Shown: in pieces, positions 23,662 through 30,907 of the stretch | How positions within the stretch are numbered: the first letter of the stretch is position 1 | Layout: every line of letters begins with the position of its first letter | Notes under the pieces: generated by a model | Databases searched by the model: none | What the model was told of the DNA's origin: nothing | The model's input: the letters and a program-made list of their open reading frames with translations, nothing else | Origin: Lewinellaceae bacterium | Lineage (GTDB): Bacteria; Bacteroidota; Bacteroidia; Chitinophagales; Saprospiraceae | Assembly (NCBI GenBank): GCA_016719605.1 | Contig: JADJYW010000004.1 | Span: forward strand, 186,001-250,000 | DNA length: 64,000 nucleotides | Direction of reading: 5' to 3' | Translations under genes and position numbers: made by a program

Positions 23662-24831
23662 CTACTTCGGAAACACATACTGGCGCACGTCCTCCTCCCG
23701 CACCGTCTGGTCGCAGAGGATGAGGAGGCGTTCCACGACATTGGCCAATTCGCGGATATTGCCGCTCCAGCCGTACTCCTGCAAGGCGCGGATAGCATCC
23801 GGCGAGAACGTTTTGGGCGGATGCCCGTAGTCGTCGCTGATGCGGCGGTTGAAGTGTTCGATTAGGAGCGGGATATCGTCGCGGCGTTCGTTGAGGGAGG
23901 GTACCTGCACGACAATGACGGCCAGGCGGTGGTACAAGTCTTCGCGGAAGCGACCGCCCTCAATTTCCTCGCGGAGGTTTTTGTTGGTGGCGGCTAATAC
24001 CCGCACATCCACTTTGATTTCCTTGTTGTCGCCCACGCGGGTGATTTTGCTTTCCTGCAAGGCGCGGAGCACTTTGGCCTGCGCGTCGAGGCTCATGTCG
24101 CCGATCTCGTCAAGGAAAAGCGTGCCGCTATCGGCTTGTTCAAACTTGCCGGGGCGGTCGGCGATAGCGCCGGTGAAAGAGCCTTTTTTGTGGCCGAAGA
24201 GTTCGCTTTCGATGAGTTCGGCAGGAATGGCGGCACAGTTGACCTCCACCATGGGGCCGCCGGCGCGGTTACTTTTTTCGTGTATCCAGCGGGCGACGAG
24301 TTCTTTGCCGGTACCGTTTTGTCCGGTGATGAGCACACGGCTTTCGGTGGGCGCCACTTTTTCCAGCAGGCGTTTGATGGCCACGATGGGTGCGCTTTCG
24401 CCAATCATAGTGATGCCTTTGCTGCCGCTTTTTACCTGTTTTTGCAAGACGCGCGTGGTGGTCACCAGTTCGGCTTTTTCCATGGCGTTGCGCACGGTGA
24501 TGAGCATGCGGTTCAGGTCAGGCGGCTTGGAGATGAAATCAAACGCGCCTTTTTTCACCGCTTCTACGGCGGTGTCAATGGTCCCGTGGCCGCTCACCAT
24601 AATGACGGGTGTTTCGGGCGAGAGAATTTGCAGGCGTTCGAGCGCCTCGATGCCATCCATCTTGGGCATCTTGATGTCCATGATGATCACGTCGTACTTT
24701 TCGCGCTGCACCTTGGAAACGCACTCCAGTCCGTCGGCGGCCTCTTCCACGTCGTATTGTTCAAATTCGAGGATCTCGCGCAGGATGCGGCGGATGGGCA
24801 TTTCATCGTCAACGATTAAAATTTTAGCCAT
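23662..24831 (-). CDS. Sigma-54-dependent response regulator without a DNA-binding domain
   Basis: The 389-residue protein has a receiver domain (1-120) with phosphoacceptor Asp52 and the DDE pocket at 8-10. The AAA+ sigma-54 activator domain covers about 140-370. It has Walker A (GQNGTGKE, 170-177), the sigma-54 loop as GSFTGA (217-222) and Walker B (GTLFLDE). The protein stops after NIRELANVVERL and about 25 more residues (ending YVFPK), so the Fis-type helix-turn-helix of NtrC proteins is absent. The TAA closes the frame cleanly, so it is not an obvious truncation. It may act from solution or through a partner. No sensor kinase is adjacent. Confidence 0.92.
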   Translation of the reverse strand: MAKILIVDDEMPIRRILREILEFEQYDVEEAADGLECVSKVQREKYDVIIMDIKMPKMDGIEALERLQILSPETPVIMVSGHGTIDTAVEAVKKGAFDFISKPPDLNRMLITVRNAMEKAELVTTTRVLQKQVKSGSKGITMIGESAPIVAIKRLLEKVAPTESRVLITGQNGTGKELVARWIHEKSNRAGGPMVEVNCAAIPAELIESELFGHKKGSFTGAIADRPGKFEQADSGTLFLDEIGDMSLDAQAKVLRALQESKITRVGDNKEIKVDVRVLAATNKNLREEIEGGRFREDLYHRLAVIVVQVPSLNERRDDIPLLIEHFNRRISDDYGHPPKTFSPDAIRALQEYGWSGNIRELANVVERLLILCDQTVREEDVRQYVFPK

Positions 24832-24931
24832 GCTGTGGTGTTCGGTTTTGCGTGTTGATGAAGCAAGGGGGCACAAAGAAAGAAGGTTTCCGGCAAAGTT
24901 GGGTGGGGTGGGGAGAAGTTTTCAGCAGAGA

Positions 24932-25679
24932 TGGTCTAATTTTTCCGCACACAAAACTCGCTTAAATTTGTGTCAAGATGGAAAAACGAAAAAAGGTCAA
25001 AGCAGTGCGTCGCAAGTATGATGAAGGCTTCAAAAGCGAAGCGCTACGGATGGTCAACGGAGGTCGGAGCGTACCGGATGTAGCCCGCTCTTTAGGCATG
25101 AGCGAGAACTTGTTGTACAAATGGCACACGGAGCAAAAGTCGTCGTATTCGCCGGAAGAATCCGGTAGTGCTGCCGAGTTGGAGCAGCTGCGCAAGCAAT
25201 TACGCCAGGTTGAAATGGAGCGGGATATTTTAAAAAAAGCCTTGGCTATCTTCGGACGAACGACATGACGCTGCTCTATCAGATAGTTCATGTATTATCA
25301 GCAGAGTATGCAGTTCGAGTTTTGTGTACGGTTCTACGTGTTTGTTTCAGTTCGTTTTATACCTGGAGGCGCGGGGGTAGTTTTCGCCCGAGTTCGCCCA
25401 GAATGGCGTTTGCAGAGGAGGTAAAAAAGGTTTTTACGGAACATCGGCGGCGCTATGGGGCTCGGCGCATCAGCAAAGAGTTGCAAGCAAAGGGTTTGGC
25501 GATTGGTCGCCATCAAACGACCACGTTGATGCGACAACAAGAACTGAAGGCTATACAGCCCAAGAGTTTTGTGCCCAAGACGACAAACTCGAAACATCGC
25601 CTGGGACGTAGTCCGAATCTGCTGTTGGATCGGCCGGCGCCGAGCCGTCCGGGCGAGGTTCTGGCAGGTGACATCAGAG
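24932..25679 (+). mobile_element. Truncated IS3-family insertion sequence
   Basis: OrfA and the first part of OrfB of an IS3-type element are present. Similarity ends at about 25678 inside OrfB, directly at AGAGCGTGTTC. The left end is not certain; TGGTCTAATTTTTCCG at 24932 is a candidate terminal repeat because IS3 elements commonly begin with TG. No matching right end is visible. The region has a lower GC content than its surroundings. Confidence 0.75.
24978..25268 (+). CDS. IS3-family transposase OrfA
   Basis: The 96-residue protein has a helix-turn-helix of the IS3/IS911 OrfA type (about 12-55, with SVPDVARSLGMSENLLYKW). A leucine-zipper-like helix follows (about 65-95, LEQLRKQLRQVEMERDILKKAL). 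OrfA binds the inverted repeats and forms the OrfAB fusion by programmed -1 frameshifting in active elements. Its stop overlaps the next ATG (ATGA), so translational coupling is also possible. The element is inactive because OrfB is truncated. Confidence 0.9.
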   Translation: MEKRKKVKAVRRKYDEGFKSEALRMVNGGRSVPDVARSLGMSENLLYKWHTEQKSSYSPEESGSAAELEQLRKQLRQVEMERDILKKALAIFGRTT

Positions 25680-25768
25680 CGTGTTCAAAAAACTGTGTCA
25701 GCTCATTGAGAGAAATAAAAACACAGCGGGCACCGAATTTTGCACAGTCTCCCGCGTCTCCGCAGTAA
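25265..25768 (+). pseudogene. IS3-family transposase OrfB, truncated before the catalytic core
   Basis: The N-terminal HTH_21-like region is intact (FTEHRRRYGARRISKEL, then GRHQTTTLMRQQELKA). The rve integrase core begins with PGEVLAGDI, which contains the first catalytic Asp, then sequence similarity stops. The following 30 codons are unrelated and come from another sequence. The second Asp and the Glu of the DDE triad are missing, so the protein cannot transpose. The junction at about 25678 marks a second insertion or a deletion. Confidence 0.85.
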
Positions 25769-25787
25769 ATTTTTGCAGAGCACTGCT

Positions 25788-27488
25788 TTAGTACCGCGAC
25801 TTCTTCCGGCCTTTGTCGCCGCCCTTTGCAAACGGAAACTTCTTGTCCTTTTTCGGTCTGTCGGGGCGATCCATGGCATCGCTTACTTTCACCCGCCGGC
25901 CGTTGATATTGAACTCTTCCAGGCCCCGGCGTACCTCGCGGGAAAAACCCGGTTCCAGATCGAAGTGCATGAAGGATTTTTGAATATCAATGTCGCCGAT
26001 AGCGGGTTTGGGTACGCGGAATTCGCCGGTCAGGAGCTCGATGAAGTCTTTTTTGTTCACGCCGTCCATGAGACCGATGTTGACAAACAGGCGCTGGTGT
26101 GCGCCGTTTGCTGCGCCGCTGCTGCGTTCGGGTCGGCTAGTCTTGTCGGCGCGGCTGCGCGGGTAAATATTGATATCGGGGGCGTCACGGTAGTACGCCA
26201 GAAAGCGGTTGAACTCTACACTGGCGAAACGTTTGATCAGTTCTTCCTTGGTAATATCCTGGAGCGCCTCAAGGATACGCGGCAGAAACGGCTCGATCTG
26301 GTCGTGCTGCACCTCTTGGTCGTGGATGCTCTGCACGATGTGGAACAATTGTTTTTCGCACACCTCGCTGCCCGTTGGAATAGACATGCGGGTGAATGTA
26401 GACTTGGTACGTCGCTCGATCTGCCGGATTTTTTCCTCAAACTTGGGTGTGATGATGCTGATCGAAATACCCGTGCGGCCTGCGCGCCCGGTACGGCCGC
26501 TGCGGTGCGTGTACACTTCCGGTTCGTCGGGCAGGCCGTAGTTGATGACGTGCGAGATATCGCTCACGTCAATGCCGCGGGCAGCTACATCGGTGGCGAT
26601 AAGCAATTGGAGGTTGCGTTCGCGGAAGCGCTGCATGACGCGGTCGCGGTCGCTCTGCGCCAGGTCGCCGTGCAGGGCATCGGCATTGTAGCCGTCGCGG
26701 ATCATCTGCTCGGCTATTTCCTTGGCATCTATGCGGGTGCGGCAAAAAACGAGGCCGTAAATACCCGGATTGGCGTCCACCACGCGCTTGAGCGTAGCGA
26801 ATCGGTTTTCAGAATGGCACAAATAATAAAGGTGTTCGATATTGGCGTGCGCCTCGTTCCGGTTGGCGGTGCTGATCTCGCGCGGATTTTGCATATACGT
26901 CGAGGCAATAGCGCGTACCTCATGCGGCATGGTAGCAGAAAACAGCCAGATAGATTTGCGGTTTTCGACCGCCTCGAGGATGATGTCCACGGCCTCTTTG
27001 AAACCCATGTTCAGCATCTCGTCGGCCTCATCGAGCACCACGCGGGCCACCTTGTCCAGCTGGGCTACCTGCCGAACCAGCAGGTCCACGAGCCGGCCCG
27101 GGGTAGCCACAATGATCTGGGCACCGGCCTTGATCTGGCGTATCTGGGTCTCAATGCTGGCGCCGCCATAGACGGCCACGATCTTGAGATGGTGCGAAAA
27201 TTTGGAATAGTTTGCCAGGTCGTTGGCTACCTGTACGCAGAGCTCGCGGGTAGGGCACAGCACAAGGCCCTGCACATTTTTTTCGGCGGGGTTGATGCGC
27301 TGGAGCAGCGGAAGGCCAAAGGCAGCGGTTTTACCGGTGCCTGTCTGGGCCAGGGCGATGAAATCTTCATCGGATTGCAAAGCGACCGGTATGACTTGTT
27401 GTTGGACGGGGGTGGGGGCATCGAAGCCGAGGGCAGCAATACCTTGTAGGAGGGCTTCATTGAGGCCCATTTCTTGAAAAGCAGTCAT
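25788..27488 (-). CDS. DEAD-box RNA helicase with DbpA-type RNA-binding domain
   Basis: The 566-residue protein has all core helicase motifs: the Q motif (TPVQQQ), AQTGTGKT, PTRELCVQ, ATPGRL, LDEADEM, FSATMP, and HRSGRTGRAG in the second RecA domain. A C-terminal domain (about 465-540, starting RLFVNIGLMDGVNKKDF) matches the DbpA-type RNA-binding fold of DeaD/CsdA helicases. A basic tail rich in Lys and Arg follows. The likely role is remodelling of ribosomal or messenger RNA, for example at low temperature. A -7 box CACCTTTG lies at 27554-27561. Confidence 0.95.
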   Translation of the reverse strand: MTAFQEMGLNEALLQGIAALGFDAPTPVQQQVIPVALQSDEDFIALAQTGTGKTAAFGLPLLQRINPAEKNVQGLVLCPTRELCVQVANDLANYSKFSHHLKIVAVYGGASIETQIRQIKAGAQIIVATPGRLVDLLVRQVAQLDKVARVVLDEADEMLNMGFKEAVDIILEAVENRKSIWLFSATMPHEVRAIASTYMQNPREISTANRNEAHANIEHLYYLCHSENRFATLKRVVDANPGIYGLVFCRTRIDAKEIAEQMIRDGYNADALHGDLAQSDRDRVMQRFRERNLQLLIATDVAARGIDVSDISHVINYGLPDEPEVYTHRSGRTGRAGRTGISISIITPKFEEKIRQIERRTKSTFTRMSIPTGSEVCEKQLFHIVQSIHDQEVQHDQIEPFLPRILEALQDITKEELIKRFASVEFNRFLAYYRDAPDINIYPRSRADKTSRPERSSGAANGAHQRLFVNIGLMDGVNKKDFIELLTGEFRVPKPAIGDIDIQKSFMHFDLEPGFSREVRRGLEEFNINGRRVKVSDAMDRPDRPKKDKKFPFAKGGDKGRKKSRY

Positions 27489-27553
27489 TAAAATTGTTGC
27501 GTCAAATAAAAAAAATCCGTTCTGGGGTCTGGTCGGACGGTGAGAATTGGCCG

Positions 27554-27561
27554 CAAAGGTG
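27554..27561 (-). promoter_or_regulatory. -7-like box CACCTTTG of the DEAD-box helicase gene
   Basis: Reverse-strand match to TAnnTTTG except for the first base. It predicts a leader of about 60-65 nt, a length that would suit cold-shock-type regulation, although no such element is visible. Confidence 0.5.
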
Positions 27562-27726
27562 CATGTATTTTGGAGAAAATTTGGAAATATTTTTTTAAGC
27601 AGCGATTTTCAGGGTCGTATCCGCTTCTCTGCGTTTGATAACCAACGAAAATTTTACAATGCCCCCCCACTTGCCCCTTGCCTTTTGCTTGTTCATTTCC
27701 CCAAACATGCCCAATTTTGCCCCGTT

Positions 27727-28191
27727 ATGGCATTTGAAAAACAACCGGAGAAAACATGGACGACCGACGAGGCATTGGCCCGAATGGAAAACTACTGCGC
27801 CTACCGGGAGCGTTGTCCGCAAGAGGTGCGCCGCAAAATGGCCGAGTTGGGTCTGGAGGGCGAAACAGCCGAACAAATCTGGCAGGTACTGATCGGCGAA
27901 GGCTTTGTGAACGAGGAGCGTTTTGCGCGTGCGTTTGCCGGCGGCAAATTTCGGGTAAATCACTGGGGACGCGTGCGCATCCGGCTCGAACTTCGCCAAC
28001 GTGCTATTGCATCCGACCTGATCGTCCAGGCGCTCGAAACAATTGACGAAGCGGAATACCTCGCCGTATTGCTGGACACCTTGGAAAAAAAACGCAGACA
28101 GTACCGCAGCGACCCCAATGCCCGAGCCAAAACTGCCGCCGCGCTCATCCGCGCCGGCTTCGAACCGGAATTGGTCTTCCGCCATCTCTAA
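27727..28191 (+). CDS. recX: RecX family regulatory protein
   Basis: RecX binds RecA filaments and limits their extension. The 154-residue protein has the three-helix RecX repeats; CAYRERCPQEVRRKMAELGL and the GFVNEERFARAF segment are diagnostic, and WGRVRIRLELRQRAI belongs to the second repeat. The start at MAFEKQ is 12 nt after the end of a CAATTTTG box (27712-27719), so the mRNA may have almost no leader. recA is not adjacent. Confidence 0.9.
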   Translation: MAFEKQPEKTWTTDEALARMENYCAYRERCPQEVRRKMAELGLEGETAEQIWQVLIGEGFVNEERFARAFAGGKFRVNHWGRVRIRLELRQRAIASDLIVQALETIDEAEYLAVLLDTLEKKRRQYRSDPNARAKTAAALIRAGFEPELVFRHL

Positions 28192-28270
28192 AAAACTCAA
28201 CCCTTCTTTAAAACCTGACTTTTCCAAAAAACTGGTCAAGCAACCTGCCACGGGGCATCCTGTTTTCACT

Positions 28271-28278
28271 TACTTTAG
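28271..28278 (+). promoter_or_regulatory. -7-like box TACTTTAG of the leader-peptide gene
   Basis: One mismatch to TAnnTTTG, about 45 nt before the ATG at 28323. It suggests that the peptide gene is transcribed separately from recX, which ends 131 bp upstream. Confidence 0.45.
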
Positions 28279-28322
28279 CATCTGTATTTTCATCGCTCTG
28301 TTTATTCAAACTTCTGTGTCTC

Positions 28323-28535
28323 ATGGCAAAACCTAAACTTTCGCTCGCAGATCTCCAGATCAAGAGCTTCGTCACCACGCTTGACGAGGCGCAAATGCAC
28401 CACCTCAAAGGCGGCGCTTACATTATTCGCGGCCGCCGCTTCACTTACCGCACCCGCTGGACATCCGTGGATACCCGCTCGGACGAGGCCGAGGCCATTA
28501 TCGTTCGGCCCGGCGAAAAGACAAGTGCATTTTAG
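28323..28535 (+). CDS. Double-glycine leader peptide, RiPP-precursor-like, no cysteine in the core
   Basis: This 70-residue protein splits into a leader and a core. The leader (1-31) reads KLSLADLQIKSFVTTL and ends LKGG. It matches the leader pattern of pinensin-type lanthipeptide and related Bacteroidota peptide precursors (a L-x-x-L-x-x-KSFVT motif before a double glycine). The 39-residue core (32-70) is rich in Arg, Thr, Ser and Glu and has no Cys, so lanthionine rings are not possible; dehydration or other changes remain possible. No modification enzyme or C39-type transporter gene lies nearby. The function is unknown: a modified natural product, a signal peptide or an orphan precursor. 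Confidence 0.7.
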   Translation: MAKPKLSLADLQIKSFVTTLDEAQMHHLKGGAYIIRGRRFTYRTRWTSVDTRSDEAEAIIVRPGEKTSAF

Positions 28536-28548
28536 GAGGGCTGGTTGC

Positions 28549-30096
28549 TCAGCCCGATGCCCGGTGCTTTTGCTCCCACTTGTATCGCACAGATTCGGCA
28601 AAAGTTCGGTGCTTGATCCGGGCGTCCAGCCAGGCATCCAGGTCAAAGGTTTGCAAGAGGGTACGGGCGCCGGCCCATGTTGCCAATTGCGCGAGGTCGT
28701 CGCGCATATTCGAAAAAGCGCGTTGCCGCTCCAGTTCGGCAGGTGCATGCAGTAGTTCGGACATGAACTGCAAAAACCGCCGCTCCAGATCGTAGAGGCG
28801 GTTTTTCTTTTGCAAAAACCGCGTTGCGGCACGCAGCAAAGATTCGAGCAGTATGGTGTTGCCCATCTCAAAATGGATGATGAGCGCGAGTATCCGCGCC
28901 AGACTTTGCAGGTCTTCGCGCTCCACCGTACGGGGTTGGTTGAGCCACTCGTTGAGGTAGCCGATGGCGCCGCCGTAGTCGCCGCACCCAAAACAAATAC
29001 AACAATACTGGAAGAAAAAACTGGCGGTCTCGTAGTCGTGGGGGTTCATCTGTCCAGCCTCGGCCTGACAACGAGCCATCTCCCGCCGCGCCTCCTCGAA
29101 CGCGCCGGTGAAAATGCACAAAACGAATTTATTGGTGTAGTACTGCCGGTGTATTTTCAGGCGGTCGTCTTCGGTCAATGGCTTCATTTTCCGCAACTTG
29201 TTCAACGCGGCGCGCACTTCGTCGTAGCGCTCGAGCAAGCCGCAGGAGAGGATAAAATTGCTGAGCGCAGCAATGTAGTCGGCGAGGTTTTCCTTCAGAA
29301 AATGCGGCTGAGACTCCAAAAGAGCAATCAAACTGAGGCCTGTATCGTAAAACATCTCGCGGTCCGAGGCGGCATAATAGTACAGGTTGAGCGTGCGGTA
29401 GTACAGTACCCGGGCCGTATGCGAAAGCGCCTGTTCGGGGTTGCGGAGCAGGTCTTGCTGCACGATGCGTTGCAGGCGGTCCATGCGCTCTTCGCCCCGG
29501 TGCAGGGCATCGCGCTTGATGGTGGTATAAACCTGAAAAAAAAGATTTCGGTACTGCGCCACATTGCGCAGTTGCTCCATAGCCTGCTTTTCGGTGTACT
29601 GCAATTGATCGAACTGTTTGTGCAAAAAATCTACGTCCATGCGGGTGTACGCGAGGTGTTTTTCCCAGCGAACGATGTCGAGCAAGTGCGCAAAACACTC
29701 GTACTGCCGGGCCGTTTTGGCTGCCTTGCGCAGCAAATCCTGACAGGCATCGTAGTGGCCGCGCTTGAATAAAACCGCCACGCTCTGCATCTGGTGGTTC
29801 AGCCGAAACTCCACGGCATGCGGCTCATCGAAGGCTTGCAAGCTCTTGAGTACCAGATCGTACAGATAAGCCTTGAGTTCGGAATACTTGCGGCTCTCCA
29901 CCGGGTTGCCTGGGTAAATTTTTCGGCGCAGCACCTCATCGTCGAACATATTCATCTCCGATATCGCATCAAAAAGCTGCACATACTTGCTGGTACGTTC
30001 GGCTTTACCGCCCACAAACAGGTGGAAGTAGCGCTTCTCCACCGGCGTCAGCCCGCGAACTAAGCGGTAAAGTTTGTCGGAGGGTGTCTTGGACAT
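28549..30096 (-). CDS. Helical-repeat (TPR-like) cytoplasmic protein, function unknown
   Basis: The 515-residue protein has no signal peptide or membrane segment. It begins with a conserved-looking block (KLYRLVRGLTPVEKRYFHLF) and continues as alpha-helical hairpins with regular Leu, Tyr and Ala spacing, like degenerate TPRs. I recall similar proteins as common hypothetical proteins in Saprospiria and Chitinophagia, but know no function. It converges with the leader-peptide gene (13 bp between) and diverges from the LytTR gene across a 212-bp region. A CACTTTTG box (reverse strand, 30174-30181) is a possible promoter. Confidence 0.8.
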   Translation of the reverse strand: MSKTPSDKLYRLVRGLTPVEKRYFHLFVGGKAERTSKYVQLFDAISEMNMFDDEVLRRKIYPGNPVESRKYSELKAYLYDLVLKSLQAFDEPHAVEFRLNHQMQSVAVLFKRGHYDACQDLLRKAAKTARQYECFAHLLDIVRWEKHLAYTRMDVDFLHKQFDQLQYTEKQAMEQLRNVAQYRNLFFQVYTTIKRDALHRGEERMDRLQRIVQQDLLRNPEQALSHTARVLYYRTLNLYYYAASDREMFYDTGLSLIALLESQPHFLKENLADYIAALSNFILSCGLLERYDEVRAALNKLRKMKPLTEDDRLKIHRQYYTNKFVLCIFTGAFEEARREMARCQAEAGQMNPHDYETASFFFQYCCICFGCGDYGGAIGYLNEWLNQPRTVEREDLQSLARILALIIHFEMGNTILLESLLRAATRFLQKKNRLYDLERRFLQFMSELLHAPAELERQRAFSNMRDDLAQLATWAGARTLLQTFDLDAWLDARIKHRTFAESVRYKWEQKHRASG

Positions 30097-30308
30097 ATTC
30101 TGGATCGGCTGCTCGATACCCGAAACGCCGACTACGAGTCGGCCGGAATCGGCAAAAGTTGTTTTTGACCAAGCAAAAGTGTCGGTTTTTTACCGACCAG
30201 CCAAATACAAAAGCAGGCTTTGGAACCTGACTTATGCACCAAATCTGGGTTGGTTGCGCCTACAGACGCCGGTACTTTTGTCGTATCATTTTAAAAAATT
30301 GCATCGCT
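30097..30308. promoter_or_regulatory. Divergent promoter region with palindrome, helical-repeat gene and LytTR gene
   Basis: Forward -7 box TACTTTTG lies at 30273-30280, about 29 nt before the LytTR start. Reverse boxes CACTTTTG (30174-30181) and AACTTTTG (30153-30160) face the other gene. Between them lies the palindrome GTCGGTTTTTTACCGAC (30181-30197), a possible operator. Confidence 0.5.
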
Positions 30309-30791
30309 ATGATGACCGCCGTACCGTACCCGACCGCCGCCGAACCAACCGAACCGGTGCGAAGCATTCGCGCTGTATCCATGCTCCCCGACCGCATCCG
30401 GTCGCCCGAGTGGGAGCGCATTCGCGTCCGGGAGCCGGGCAAAGCGAGCAAGGTGGTGCTGCCGACCATGGACGGGCTTTGCTTTGAGAAAGTGAAGCAC
30501 ATTGCCTACCTCGAAGCCGGCGGCAACTATACGCTGCTCCATTTTCTCGATGGCCGGCAACTACTGGTTTGCCGCACCCTGCGCGAGGTGGAAGGCATGT
30601 TGCCACCTGCCGCCTTTGTGCGTATCCACCGCTCGCACACGATTCACTTGCGGCACATCAAAAAATATATTCGGGGAAAAGGCGGACACGTCGTACTCCA
30701 AAACAGCGCGACCCTTACCGTTTCTGCCGGTCAGAAAGATAGTTTCCTGGATGCCTTAAAACAGTATTTCAATCACTGGGAAAACCCCTGA
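30309..30791 (+). CDS. Stand-alone LytTR DNA-binding protein
   Basis: The 160-residue protein consists of an N-terminal segment of about 55 residues without recognisable fold and a LytTR domain (about 58-155). The domain shows VKHIAYLEAGGNYTLLHFLDG, then CRTLREVE and the FVRIHRSHTIHLRHIKKY block. It has no receiver domain, so it is not a classical response regulator; activity must be controlled otherwise, for example by synthesis or a partner. ATG-ATG doublet at 30309; the promoter at 30273-30280 supports it and excludes a Met at 30234. It is divergent from the helical-repeat gene. Confidence 0.88.
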   Translation: MMTAVPYPTAAEPTEPVRSIRAVSMLPDRIRSPEWERIRVREPGKASKVVLPTMDGLCFEKVKHIAYLEAGGNYTLLHFLDGRQLLVCRTLREVEGMLPPAAFVRIHRSHTIHLRHIKKYIRGKGGHVVLQNSATLTVSAGQKDSFLDALKQYFNHWENP

Positions 30792-30907
30792 AAGCATTTC
30801 GATTGCACCCGTTGAGTACCCAAACAATAAGCAATTAGGGTTTTGGTTTGGCGCCGGGCGAGAAACGACTCGCTCGGCGTTTGCCTTTTCGGCCGCACAC
30901 CAAAGCC

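Noticed and set aside
25740..27449. 569-codon frame on the forward strand
   Set aside because: It lies entirely opposite the DEAD-box helicase gene, whose motifs are complete. It is an antisense shadow of GC-rich coding sequence.
28549..30096. Helical-repeat protein as an RRNPP-type transcription factor
   Set aside because: It has no N-terminal helix-turn-helix; only the stand-alone LytTR gene nearby could bind DNA.
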